15,380 nucleotides of DNA, taken from NCBI RefSeq assembly GCF_041601295.1, contig NZ_JBFIII010000075.1:1-15380 (forward strand), given 5' to 3'. This document shows, piece by piece, positions 1 through 7,800 of the stretch. Each line of letters opens with the position of its first letter. Positions within the stretch are counted from its first letter, which is position 1. Under the pieces are notes generated by a model. That model worked only from the letters and a program-made list of their open reading frames with translations. It was not told the origin of the DNA and did no database searches. Both the position numbers and the translations under genes were made by a program. This stretch comes from Immundisolibacter sp. GTDB lineage: Bacteria > Pseudomonadota > Gammaproteobacteria > Immundisolibacterales > Immundisolibacteraceae.

Positions 1-8
1 AATCGGGC

Positions 9-3000
9 ATGGTCTCCGCACCGCTGGCTTGCTACGCCGAACTGCATTGCGTCTCCAATTTCACCTTCCTGCGCGGTGCCTCGCATCCGCAGGAACTGGT
101 GGCGCGCGCCGCGGCGCTTGGCTACGCCGCCCTGACCATTAGCGACGAATGTTCGTTCAGTGGTGCGGTACGAGCCCATCTGGCAGCCCGCGAGCACGGC
201 CTCCATCTGATCATCGGCACCGAGGTGCGGCTGGTCGATGGCGTGCGACTGGTGCTGCTGGCAGCGGATCGACACGGTTACGGCGATCTTTGTTCCCTCA
301 TTACAATCGGCCGACGGGCCGCTCTCAAAGGGGTATATCGGCTCACACGCGCGCAAGTTGAGGTGCTTGGTCCCGGCGTGCTGGCCCTGCTGCTGCCGGA
401 CGAGGAACCGGCGCTGGAGCCGGCGCGCTGGCTGGCCGGGTGTTTCCCGGGCCGTGCCTGGATTGCCTGCGAGCTGCTGTGCGGGCCTGCCGATACCGGC
501 CGACTGGCGACGCTGGAGGCGCTTGCGCGGGCCGTGCGCTTGCCGCTGGTGGCCGCTGGGGACGTGCACATGCACGCGCGTGGTCGGCGCGCTGCGCAGG
601 ACACGCTGACCGCCATTCGTCTGGGCACACCACTGGCACAGTGTGGTTACGCGCTGCACCCCAATGGCGAGCGCCACCTGCGCACGCGCGAGGCGCTGGC
701 TGGGATCTACCCGCCCGAATTGCTGCAGGAAACCCTGCGCGTGGCGGCGCGCTGCACTTTTTCGCTGGACGAGCTGCGCTACGAGTACCCGGCTGAGGTG
801 GTGCCAGCCGGCCTGACAGCCGACCAGCACCTGCGCGCGCTGACCGAGGCGGGGGCCGCGCGCCGCTTCGCGGACGGCGTGCCGGACCAGGTGCGCGCGC
901 TGCTGCGGCATGAGCTGGCCCTCATCGCCGAGCTGCAATACGCGCATTACTTCCTGACCGTGCACGACATCGTGGTGTTTGCCCGCGGTCGCGGCATCCT
1001 GTGCCAGGGTCGCGGTTCGGCGGCCAACTCGGCGGTGTGCTATTGCCTTGGAATTACCGAGGTCGACCCAGCGCGCTCGCAGATGCTGTTCGAGCGTTTC
1101 GTGTCCAAAGAACGCAACGAACCGCCCGACATCGACGTCGACTTCGAGCACCAGCGCCGCGAGGAAGTGCTGCAGTACATCTACGACAAATACGGCCGCG
1201 ATCGCGCCGGGCTGGCCGCTACCTTGATTACCTACCGCCCGCGCAGCGCGGTGCGCGATGTCGGCAAGGCGCTGGGTCTGGCGCCAGCGCAGGTGGATCG
1301 GCTCGCCGGCAGCATGCAGTGGTGGGATGGCCAGCTCGATCCCGAGCGCGTGCGCGAGGCCGGCCTCGACCCCACCAGCCCGGTGCTGAAGCGCCTTGCC
1401 GTGCTGGTGGGACAGCTTCTCGGCTTCCCGCGGCATTTGTCGCAGCACGTGGGTGGCATGGTCATCGCCCGGGGTCGGCTGGACCGGCTGGTGCCGATCG
1501 AGAACGCCGCCATGCCCGAGCGCACCGTCATCCAGTGGGACAAGGACGACTTGCACACGCTGGGGCTGATGAAAATGGACTGCCTGTCACTGGGCATGCT
1601 GTCGGCCATTCGCCGTGGGCTGGAACTGGTGAGCGACTGGCAGGGCCGGCCGTTGGCACTGTCTGACATCCCGCCGGAAGACCCCGCCACCTACCGCATG
1701 ATCCAGGCCGCCGATACCGTGGGTGTGTTCCAGATCGAATCGCGGGCGCAGATGGCCATGCTGCCACGCCTCAAACCGGCCACCTTCTATGACCTGGTGA
1801 TCGAGGTCGCCATCGTGCGGCCCGGTCCCATCCAGGGCGGCATGGTGCATCCCTATCTGAAGCGCCGGCAGGGGCTGGAGCCGGTGGACTACCCCAGCGA
1901 AGCCGTGCGCGGCGTGCTGGAGCGCACACTCGGCGTGCCGATTTTTCAGGAGCAGGTGATCCAGCTGGCCATGGTGGCGGCCGGTTTTTCCGCCGGGGAG
2001 GCCGATCAACTGCGCCGTGGCATGGCCGCCTGGCGGCGCAAGGGTGGGCTGGAAGTGTTCGAGCGAAAACTTGTCGACGGCATGCGCGCGCGTGGCTACA
2101 GCGAGGATTTTGCCCAACGTATTTACGCGCAAATCCAGGGTTTCGGCGAGTACGGCTTTCCGGAATCGCACTCGGCGAGCTTTGCCCTGCTGGCCTATGC
2201 CTCGGCCTACCTGAAGTGTCATTACCCGGCGGCCTTCACCGCCGCGCTGCTCAACAGCCAGCCGATGGGCTTCTATGCGCCGGCGCAACTGGTTCAGGAC
2301 GCACGCCGCCACGGCGTTGCAGTGCTGCCGGTGGACGCCACCGCGAGCGCCTGGGACTGCACGCTCGAACGCGGTATGGCCGGCAAGGCCGTGCTGCGCC
2401 TGGGGTTGCGCCTGGTAAAGGGCCTGAAAGAAACCGCCGCCCGGCGCATTGAGACCCTGCAGCAAGCCGGCCGTCTGGTGCAGCCTCGGATGCAGGTCGC
2501 GGCATTCGCCGCTGTCAGTGGGCACGACGTTGTTGCAGCCCGCGACCGTGATCCGGCCGTCATCACGGCGCCAGCGCAGATGCGCCAGACAGGCGGCCTG
2601 CAGGCGCAGCTACCGATCACCAGCGTGCCCGAACTCGCCACCGCGGCGCAGCTGGATCGTGGCGACCTTGAGGCCCTCGCCAGCGCGGGCGCGCTGCGTG
2701 CGCTGGCCGGCAACCGCCACCAGGCGCGCTGGCAGGCGGCCGGAGTGGAAAAACCCGCGCCGCTGATCGTGCACGGGCCGGAAGGCACGCCCATGCTGCC
2801 ACCGCCCACCGAAGGCCAGAATCTGGTCGCCGACTACGCCAGTGTTGGCCTCACGCTCGGTCGTCATCCGCTGGCCTTGCTGCGGGCGCGCCTGCAGCGC
2901 CAGGGCGTGCGCACCGCCACGCAATTGCGGCAGCTCGCCCACGGCAGCCACGCGCGCGTGGCCGGCATCGTGCTGGGACGGCAGCGACCTGGCACCGCCA

Positions 3001-3227
3001 GTGGCGTCATCTTTGTCACGCTTGAGGATGAGACCGGTCACATCAACATCGTGGTGTGGGAGCGCACCGCCCAGGCCCAGCGCCGGCCCCTGCTGGGCGC
3101 CCGCCTGCTGGAGGTCGCCGGCACGGTGGAGTGCGACGGCGACGTGGTGCACCTCATCGCCGGTCGCCTTACCGACCGCACCGCCTGGCTCGGCGCGCTG
3201 GTGACTGAGTCGCGCGATTTTCACTGA
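9..3227 (+). CDS. dnaE2: Error-prone DNA polymerase DnaE2 (ImuC), C-family alpha subunit
   Basis: A translesion polymerase of the C family, normally the catalytic partner of ImuA and ImuB in damage-induced mutagenesis. The N-terminus has the DnaE2-type PHP opening YAELHCVSNFTFLRGAS. The palm carries PDIDVDF (Asp374, 376 and 378) and KMDCLSLGML (Asp524), matching the catalytic aspartates of DnaE. A C-terminal OB-fold (about residues 970-1060) includes VTLEDETGHINIVVW. The length, 1072 residues, is somewhat above what I recall for the family (about 1020-1050). The excess appears to be an in-frame segment at residues 822-868, between the ETAARRIE helix and VPELATAAQLDRGDLEAL, where relatives usually have only a few residues. 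The ATG at 9 is a reasonable start, but only 8 bases precede it and no ribosome binding site is visible, so a start outside the window is possible. Any LexA box, imuA or imuB would also lie outside. Confidence 0.95.
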   Translation: MVSAPLACYAELHCVSNFTFLRGASHPQELVARAAALGYAALTISDECSFSGAVRAHLAAREHGLHLIIGTEVRLVDGVRLVLLAADRHGYGDLCSLITIGRRAALKGVYRLTRAQVEVLGPGVLALLLPDEEPALEPARWLAGCFPGRAWIACELLCGPADTGRLATLEALARAVRLPLVAAGDVHMHARGRRAAQDTLTAIRLGTPLAQCGYALHPNGERHLRTREALAGIYPPELLQETLRVAARCTFSLDELRYEYPAEVVPAGLTADQHLRALTEAGAARRFADGVPDQVRALLRHELALIAELQYAHYFLTVHDIVVFARGRGILCQGRGSAANSAVCYCLGITEVDPARSQMLFERFVSKERNEPPDIDVDFEHQRREEVLQYIYDKYGRDRAGLAATLITYRPRSAVRDVGKALGLAPAQVDRLAGSMQWWDGQLDPERVREAGLDPTSPVLKRLAVLVGQLLGFPRHLSQHVGGMVIARGRLDRLVPIENAAMPERTVIQWDKDDLHTLGLMKMDCLSLGMLSAIRRGLELVSDWQGRPLALSDIPPEDPATYRMIQAADTVGVFQIESRAQMAMLPRLKPATFYDLVIEVAIVRPGPIQGGMVHPYLKRRQGLEPVDYPSEAVRGVLERTLGVPIFQEQVIQLAMVAAGFSAGEADQLRRGMAAWRRKGGLEVFERKLVDGMRARGYSEDFAQRIYAQIQGFGEYGFPESHSASFALLAYASAYLKCHYPAAFTAALLNSQPMGFYAPAQLVQDARRHGVAVLPVDATASAWDCTLERGMAGKAVLRLGLRLVKGLKETAARRIETLQQAGRLVQPRMQVAAFAAVSGHDVVAARDRDPAVITAPAQMRQTGGLQAQLPITSVPELATAAQLDRGDLEALASAGALRALAGNRHQARWQAAGVEKPAPLIVHGPEGTPMLPPPTEGQNLVADYASVGLTLGRHPLALLRARLQRQGVRTATQLRQLAHGSHARVAGIVLGRQRPGTASGVIFVTLEDETGHINIVVWERTAQAQRRPLLGARLLEVAGTVECDGDVVHLIAGRLTDRTAWLGALVTESRDFH

Positions 3228-3228
3228 A

Positions 3229-3256
3229 CCGCCCCGGCGGCTGTTAAATTGCCGCC
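3229..3256. terminator. GC-rich hairpin directly after dnaE2
   Basis: Two alternative stems follow the dnaE2 stop codon: CCGCC/GGCGG (3229-3233 with 3236-3240) and GGCGGC/GCCGCC (3236-3241 with 3251-3256, 9-nt loop). No T-run follows, so this is at best a weak or factor-assisted terminator. The five-hairpin element begins just downstream and could equally end transcription. Confidence 0.25.
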
Positions 3257-3264
3257 GCCGCTGC

Positions 3265-3424
3265 TTAAGGAAGCGCTGAATAAATCCATCCTGGATTTCT
3301 CAGCGCCCGTCATCGGAAAAGCGTGGTTTTCCGATGGCTCACAAAATCAGTGGCTTACAGCCACATATTTTGGCAGCGCATCCTTGCGCTGCGGGAAACA
3401 CTGAATAGTTCAGCGTTTCCTTAA
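3265..3424. repeat. MITE-like element: five consecutive hairpins between 16-bp inverted repeats
   Basis: The ends are inverted repeats with one mismatch: TTAAGGAAGCGCTGAA at 3265-3280 and TTCAGCGTTTCCTTAA at 3409-3424. Five hairpins fill the interior. H1 is 3273-3306 (GCGCTGA and AAATCC arms, 5-nt loop). H2 is 3311-3336 (10-bp perfect stem, 6-nt loop). H3 is 3342-3372 (CAAAAT and GTGGCT arms, 3-nt loop). H4 is 3373-3392 (8-bp stem, loop TCCT). H5 is 3394-3420 (GGAAAC and CTGAA arms, one mismatch, loop TAG). There is no coding capacity and no clear target duplication beyond the terminal TTAA, so this is a non-autonomous element or a structured intergenic repeat. The terminal repeats compete with H1 and H5 for pairing, so alternative folds are possible. 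I believe similar sequences recur in proteobacterial genomes, but cannot confirm that here. Confidence 0.7.
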
Positions 3425-3458
3425 CGCGCTGCGTGCCCAACCACATCAGGAGTCTGTC

Positions 3459-3569
3459 ATGAGCAAAGGCATGGACAAGAAAAAGGACGTCAAGAAAAAA
3501 TCGATCAAGACCCCGAAAGAGAAAAAAGAGGCCAAAGCCGCCAAGAAAGGGCAGAAAGACCGCCAGTAG
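3459..3569 (+). CDS. 36-residue lysine-rich small protein
   Basis: A short gene encoding a very basic, low-complexity protein that opens MSKGMDKKKDVKKKSIKTPK and ends GQKDRQ. It is dominated by lysine with scattered Glu, Ala and Asp, and has no signal peptide, membrane segment or cysteine. A good Shine-Dalgarno sequence (CAGGAG, 3447-3452) sits 6 nt before the ATG, which is the main evidence that it is translated. From memory, similar tiny proteins starting MSKG and ending in KEKK/AKK runs are annotated as hypothetical in several gammaproteobacteria. The function is unknown; nucleic-acid or ribosome binding would fit the charge but is only inference. It starts 34 bases after the hairpin element, which therefore probably lies in or beside its promoter or leader. 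Confidence 0.65.
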   Translation: MSKGMDKKKDVKKKSIKTPKEKKEAKAAKKGQKDRQ

Positions 3570-3660
3570 CGCCCACGCACTGCCTGGCTATCTGTAACGA
3601 CTGGGTCGTGGACGGCGCGCTGCCGCGGTTTCGTGATCGTGGCTGCACCGGTATTTTTGA

Positions 3661-3750
3661 GCACGACAAAATCGACTCGCGCCCATACAGACCAAAATCA
3701 GGCCTTATCTGTCGAGCAAGAAACTGCGGGTCGATGCCTTGACCGGGTAA
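3661..3750 (+). pseudogene. Possible C-terminal remnant of the gene once upstream of hsdR
   Basis: A 29-codon stretch, open after a stop at 3658-3660, ends SSKKLRVDALTG then TAA. The stop lies only 4 bases before the hsdR-like ATG at 3755, the tight spacing expected between genes of one operon. In type I restriction loci hsdS or hsdM commonly precedes hsdR, so this may be the tail of such a gene. I do not recognise the sequence as either, and a chance open frame is possible. Confidence 0.2.
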
Positions 3751-3754
3751 CGGA

Positions 3755-3928
3755 ATGACAGCAACACAGCTCATGACCGAAGCCGACACCTGCCGCGAGC
3801 TGGTCAGCCCCAAGCTGCTCGACGTTGGCTGGGGTAGTGCGCCGCACGTCATTGGCGAGCAGCGCACCTCCACCAACGGCCGCATCATCGTTACCGGTGG
3901 CCGAGTGCGTCGTGGCAGGCAGCGCCGT
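3755..3928 (+). pseudogene. hsdR: Truncated type I restriction endonuclease subunit R (HsdR), N-terminal fragment
   Basis: About 58 codons resemble the extreme N-terminus of type I restriction motor subunits. They include TEADTCRELVSPKLLDVGW, then IGEQRTSTNGRIIV and VTGGRVRRGRQRR. In intact HsdR proteins this region leads directly into an ADYLL-type strand and the nuclease domain (Asp and Glu-x-Lys). Here the similarity stops at about 3928, exactly where a REP-like hairpin begins, and the frame then reads unrelated sequence to a stop at 4187-4189. The helicase and nuclease domains are missing, as are any hsdM or hsdS genes in the window, so the fragment cannot support restriction. The family assignment rests on motif memory. 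Confidence 0.55.
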
Positions 3929-3930
3929 AG

Positions 3931-3957
3931 CCCGTATGCAGCGCAGCGGAATACGGG
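3931..3957. repeat. REP-like hairpin at the hsdR breakpoint
   Basis: The arms CCCGTAT (3931-3937) and ATACGGG (3951-3957) enclose the loop GCAGCGCAGCGGA. The pattern GTAGCCCG...GCAGCGCAGCGGA...CGGG matches a dispersed palindromic repeat class I recall from many proteobacterial intergenic regions. Its left edge coincides with the end of hsdR similarity, suggesting insertion or rearrangement there. Confidence 0.55.
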
Positions 3958-4009
3958 TAGTCCGGCCGCAACCCGAATTCCGCGATCTCCCTTCGCTCAC
4001 GTCAGCCCA

Positions 4010-4132
4010 CTACTCCACCAACTGCGCGAACACGTCCCCGATGTCGCCCAGGTGTTCCAGGACCAGCACTTCCAGGCCGGGGATGGGTTTGCGCGGGGCG
4101 TACTTCGCCTGACTGCGTTGCTCGGCATGAAG
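4010..4132 (-). pseudogene. Unrecognised C-terminal gene remnant
   Basis: On the minus strand, 40 open codons run between in-frame stops at 4133-4135 and 4010-4012. They include KYAPRKPIPGLEVLVLEHLG and end DVFAQLVE. The sequence looks protein-like (amphipathic, conserved-looking Pro/Gly pattern, no rare codons) but has no start codon or ribosome binding site. It is probably the 3' end of a gene whose upstream part was replaced by the toxin-antitoxin region. I cannot name the family. Confidence 0.25.
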
Positions 4133-4146
4133 CTACTGCGTACACT
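4118..4146 (+). promoter_or_regulatory. Candidate sigma-70 promoter for the toxin-antitoxin pair
   Basis: TTGCTC (4118-4123) and TACACT (4141-4146) are separated by exactly 17 bases. The expected start, near 4153, is about 33 bases before the antitoxin ATG. Both hexamers are imperfect (3/6 and 4/6), so this is a positional prediction. Confidence 0.4.
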
Positions 4147-4157
4147 TGGCGCCGGCC

Positions 4158-4173
4158 TAAGCTACTTAGCTAA
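4158..4173. promoter_or_regulatory. Candidate autoregulatory operator of vapBC
   Basis: An AT-rich imperfect inverted repeat, TAAGCTA-CT-TAGCTAA, contains the perfect palindrome TTAGCTAA (4166-4173). It lies between the predicted transcription start and the antitoxin ATG. Antitoxins of this type usually bind such a palindrome, with the toxin as co-repressor, so it is a reasonable autoregulatory site; no binding is demonstrated by sequence alone. Confidence 0.4.
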
Positions 4174-4185
4174 CCGGAGTCGCTC

Positions 4186-4410
4186 ATGACCGTGACCGTC
4201 AACATCCACCAGGCAAAAACTCAGCTATCGAAGCTGCTGGCCCAGGCGCAGGCCGGGGAAGAAGTGATCATCGCCAAGTCCGGCAAGCCGTGGGCAAAGC
4301 TGGTGCCGATCCGCAGCGACACCGCCCGTCGCCCCGGCATCGCCACCGGTGCCGTGACGGACGCGTTTTTCGAGCCCTTGCCGGAAGAAGAACTGGACGC
4401 CTGGTCCTGA
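4186..4410 (+). CDS. Phd/YefM-family antitoxin (VapB-type)
   Basis: A 74-residue antitoxin expected to bind the PIN toxin encoded next and repress its own promoter. The N-terminus, MTVTVNIHQAKTQLSKLL, followed by AQAGEEVIIAKSGKPWAKLV, is the classic Phd/YefM fold (strand, helix with a KTxLSxLL-type motif, beta hairpin ending in KPxAKLVP). The acidic, aromatic C-terminus (AFFEPLPEEELDAWS) is the part normally inserted into the toxin. A Shine-Dalgarno CCGGAG (4174-4179) precedes the ATG. Its stop is 3 bases from the toxin start, so the two are co-transcribed and probably translationally coupled. It appears intact, unlike the fragments to its left. Confidence 0.9.
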   Translation: MTVTVNIHQAKTQLSKLLAQAQAGEEVIIAKSGKPWAKLVPIRSDTARRPGIATGAVTDAFFEPLPEEELDAWS

Positions 4411-4413
4411 ACG

Positions 4414-4794
4414 GTGATTCTCGACACCCACATGTTTCTGTGGTGGCTGTTTGACGATGTGCGCTTGTCCGTTGGCCTGCGTACGCTGCTGGCCGACCCG
4501 ACGCAGGCGGTGTTCGTCAGTAGCGCTTCGGTGTGGGAAATCGCCACCAAACACCGGCTCGGCAAGCTGCCGCAGGCCGGCGAGGTGGCTGGCGATGTTC
4601 CAGCCTGGATTACCCGGGCCGGGTTTGCGCCCCTGCCGATCAGCCCGCAGCACGCCCAGCTTGCCGGTAGCTGGCAGCATGCGCATCGAGACCCGTTCGA
4701 CCGCATGCTGGTGGCGCAGGCCAGGATCGAGGCGCTGCCGCTCGCTACTGACGACGCCGTGCTGGCGTCCTTCGGCGTCGACATCGTAGGTTGA
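4414..4794 (+). CDS. vapC: VapC-type PIN-domain ribonuclease toxin
   Basis: A 126-residue single PIN domain, an Mg-dependent endoribonuclease that in characterised relatives cleaves tRNA or rRNA. The acidic active site is complete: Asp4 in MILDTHMFLWW, Glu42 in SASVWEI, Asp96 in DPFDRMLVAQA and Asp113/114 in ATDDAVL. The start is GTG at 4414, three bases after the antitoxin stop. No separate ribosome binding site is visible, consistent with re-initiation that keeps toxin output below antitoxin. The toxin looks functional (full length, no missing catalytic residue). It is convergent with the RND pump gene, whose stop lies 95 bases away. The RNA target cannot be read from the sequence. Confidence 0.92.
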   Translation: MILDTHMFLWWLFDDVRLSVGLRTLLADPTQAVFVSSASVWEIATKHRLGKLPQAGEVAGDVPAWITRAGFAPLPISPQHAQLAGSWQHAHRDPFDRMLVAQARIEALPLATDDAVLASFGVDIVG

Positions 4795-4889
4795 TGCTCG
4801 CTGCGTCCCCGCATGGGTTTAGCGCACCTCGATTAGGGTCGTACCGCGTGCCGCCCAAGCCCGACTGGGACTCGCCGCTTATCCCGCTC

Positions 4890-7800
4890 TTACACCCCGG
4901 TATGCGGCGTCGGCTGCCGGCGCGGCCGGCGGCGGCCGACCAGGCTCTGTACCACCACATAGAACATCGGGATGAAGAACGTGGACAGGAACAGCGCCGA
5001 CGCCATGCCACCGATCACGCCGGTGCCGATGGCGATGCGTGCCGCCGCGCCAGCGCCGGTGGCGATGGCCAGCGGCGCAACGCCGAGCATGAAGGCCATG
5101 GAGGTCATCATGATCGGCCGCAGCCGGATACGCGCCGCTTCCAGCACCGCATCGGTCAGGCTTTTGCCTTGTTTGGTGTGTAGCGTATGGGCGAACTCGA
5201 CGATCAGGATCGCGTTCTTGGCCGTCAGGCCCATGGTGGTGAGCAGGCCGACCTGAAAGAAAACGTCGTTGTTGAGTCCACGCGCCAGTGCCGCAAGCAC
5301 CGCCCCGAGCAGGCCAAGCGGCACCACCAGCATCACCGCGAACGGCACCGTCCAGCTCTCATACAAGGCTGCCAGGGCCAGGAACACCACGATCGCGGAG
5401 ATGGCGTACAAGGCGGGCGCCTGCGAGCCTGCCTGCTTTTGCTGGAAGGACATGCCGGACCATTCGTAGCCTATGCCCGGTGGTAGCCGGGCGGCCAGGT
5501 GTTCCATTTCCGTCATGGCTTCGCCCGAGCTGTAGCCCGGTGCGGCCTGGCCGATAAGGTTGGCGGCCGGGACGCCGTTGAAGCGCTCCAGACGCGGCGA
5601 GCCGCGCGTCCACTCGGTACTGGAAAAGGCACCGAACGGCACCATGTCGCCGCTGGCATTGCGCAGGTACCAGCGCTCCAGATCCTCCGGCAGCATACGA
5701 AACGGCGCATCGCCCTGCACGAAGACTTTCTTGGTGCGTCCGTTCTCGATGAAGTCGTTGACGTAGGTTGAGCCCCAGGCGGTGCCCAGTGTCTGGTTGA
5801 TATCGGCCAGTGACAGGCCCAGCGCACGGGCTTTTTCCTGGTCTATGTGCAGGCGGTACTGGGGCGCATCCTCCAGGCCGTTGGGCCGCACGTTGGCGAG
5901 TACCGGGCTTTGCGCTGCCATGCCGAGCATCTGGTTGCGCGCTGCCACCAATGCATCGTGCCCGAGTCCGGCGCGGTCCTGCAGTTGCATGTCGAAGCCG
6001 GCCGAGCGCCCCAGTGCCCGTACCGATGGCGGTGCAAACGCAAATGCCATGCCGTCCTTGACCGTACGCGCGAAATGCATGCTGGCGCGCAGGCCCAGCG
6101 CCTGGGCACTGTCTTGCGGAGACTGGCGTTCGGACCAGTCCTTGAGGTTGACGAACACCAGGCCGACGTTCTGCCCCCGACCACCGAAGCTGAAGCCGAA
6201 CACGTTCATGGCGCCGAACACGATCTTCTTTTCGGTCTCGTAGAAATAGCGCCCGACCTGCTCCATGACCTGCTCGGTGCGCTCGGTGGTGGCGCCTGGT
6301 GGGAGCAGCACGTTGGCGTACAGCGTGCCCTGGTCCTCGTCCGGCAGGAAGCCGCCCGGCAGGCGCACGAACAGCAGCCCCAGCCCGCCCACGATGACCA
6401 CGTAGACCAGCAGAAACCGTGGTATGCGGCGGATCATGTAGCCAACAGCGCTGACGTAGCGTTTGGTGGTGTTTCCGACGCCGCGGCTGAATCGACCCAA
6501 CAGGCCGCGTCGTGGTGGGCCATGTGGTTTCGGCTTCAGCAGCGTGGCGCACAGCGACGGCGTGAATACCATTGCCACCAGCACCGACAGCGACATGGCT
6601 GACACGATGGTGAGCGAGAACTGGCGGTAGATGGCGCCGGTGGTGCCGGGGAAGAAGGCCATTGGCACGAACACCGCCGACAGCACCAGGGCGATGCCGA
6701 TCAGGGCCCCGGTGATCTGGCGCATGGATTTTCGCGTCGCCGAGCGGGCGTCGAGGTTCTCCTCGTGCATGACGCGTTCAACGTTCTCAACCACCACGAT
6801 GGCGTCGTCGACCAGCATGCCGATCGCCAGCACCAGGCTGAACATGGTCAGCATGTTGATGGAAAAACCGGCGATCGAAATAATGCCAAACGTACCCAGC
6901 AGCACCACCGGCACGGCCAGGGTCGGGATCAGCGTCGCGCGCAGGTTTTGCAGGAACACCAGCATCACCAGAAACACCAGACCGACCGCCTGCACCAGGG
7001 TCAGGGCCACTTCCTTGATGGCGGTGCTCACGAACGGGGCGCTGTCCTCGGCTAGCCGCACCACCACGCCGGGCGGGAAGTTCGGTTCGAGTTCGGCCAG
7101 GCGGGCACGTAGCCGTTTGGCGGTTTCCAGCGCGTTCGCGCCGGGCGCCGGAATGATGCCCACGCCGGATGCGGCCTTGCCGCTGTAGACGTTCTTGAAG
7201 CCGTAGTTCTCGCTGCCGATGCCGACGCGGGCGACATCGCGCAGGCGCACACGGGCGCCGTCCGGCTGCACTTTGAGCAGGATGTTGCCGAACTGCTCCG
7301 GGGTTTCGAGCCGGCTTTGCGCCAGCACGGTGGCGTTCAGTCTCTGACCGGGCATGGCCGGCAAGCCGCCCAGTTGGCCGCCCGCGACTTGCGTGTTCTG
7401 CACCCGGATGGCCGCGTTCACGTCAGGGACCGTGAGCCCGTACTGGGCAAGGCGATCCGGGTTCAACCACACACGCATGGCGTGCTGGGCGCCGAACAGC
7501 GCCACATCGCCCACGCCGTCGATACGCCCCAGCGGCTCCTGGATATGGGCGGCGACAAAATCGGCAAGATCCGACACCCCCAGGCGGCCATCATCGGACA
7601 CGAAGGCCAGCACCATCAGGTAGCTTTGCGTGACCTTGTTGACCTGCACGCCCTGCTGCACGACTTCGTCCGGAAGCAGCGGCTCGGCGGCCTGCAATTT
7701 GTTCTGGACCTGCACCTGGGCGATGTCCGGATCGGTGCCGGGCTGAAAGGTGAGCGTCAGCTGCGCGTCGCCGGTAATGTTGCTTTCGGAGGCCATGTAC

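Larger units (their letters stand above)
3570..4185. other. Decayed accessory stretch with gene remnants
   Basis: About 600 bases without an intact gene. It holds a possible C-terminal remnant of a plus-strand gene (3661-3750), the 5' end of an hsdR-like gene (3755-3928), a REP-like hairpin (3931-3957), a minus-strand remnant (4010-4132) and the likely control region of the following toxin-antitoxin pair (4118-4173). Longer open frames across this stretch do not resemble complete proteins. The picture is of a former restriction-modification or accessory locus reduced to scars. Confidence 0.5.

Noticed and set aside
1587..2525. 312-residue minus-strand frame inside dnaE2
   Set aside because: Antisense shadow of a GC-rich gene; His/Gly/Arg-rich composition without a recognisable domain, while dnaE2 reads through with catalytic motifs.
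3265..3424. CRISPR array
   Set aside because: The repeated hairpins differ in sequence and there are no equal-length spacers or direct repeats.
3929..4189. Continuation of the hsdR-like frame to its stop at 4189
   Set aside because: After 3928 the translation runs through a REP-like hairpin and the complement of another remnant, then overlaps the antitoxin start; no HsdR features remain.
5359..6552. 397-residue minus-strand frame within the RND pump
   Set aside because: Out-of-frame shadow on the same strand as the pump; Arg/Gly/Pro-rich without domains, while the pump frame has all proton-relay residues.
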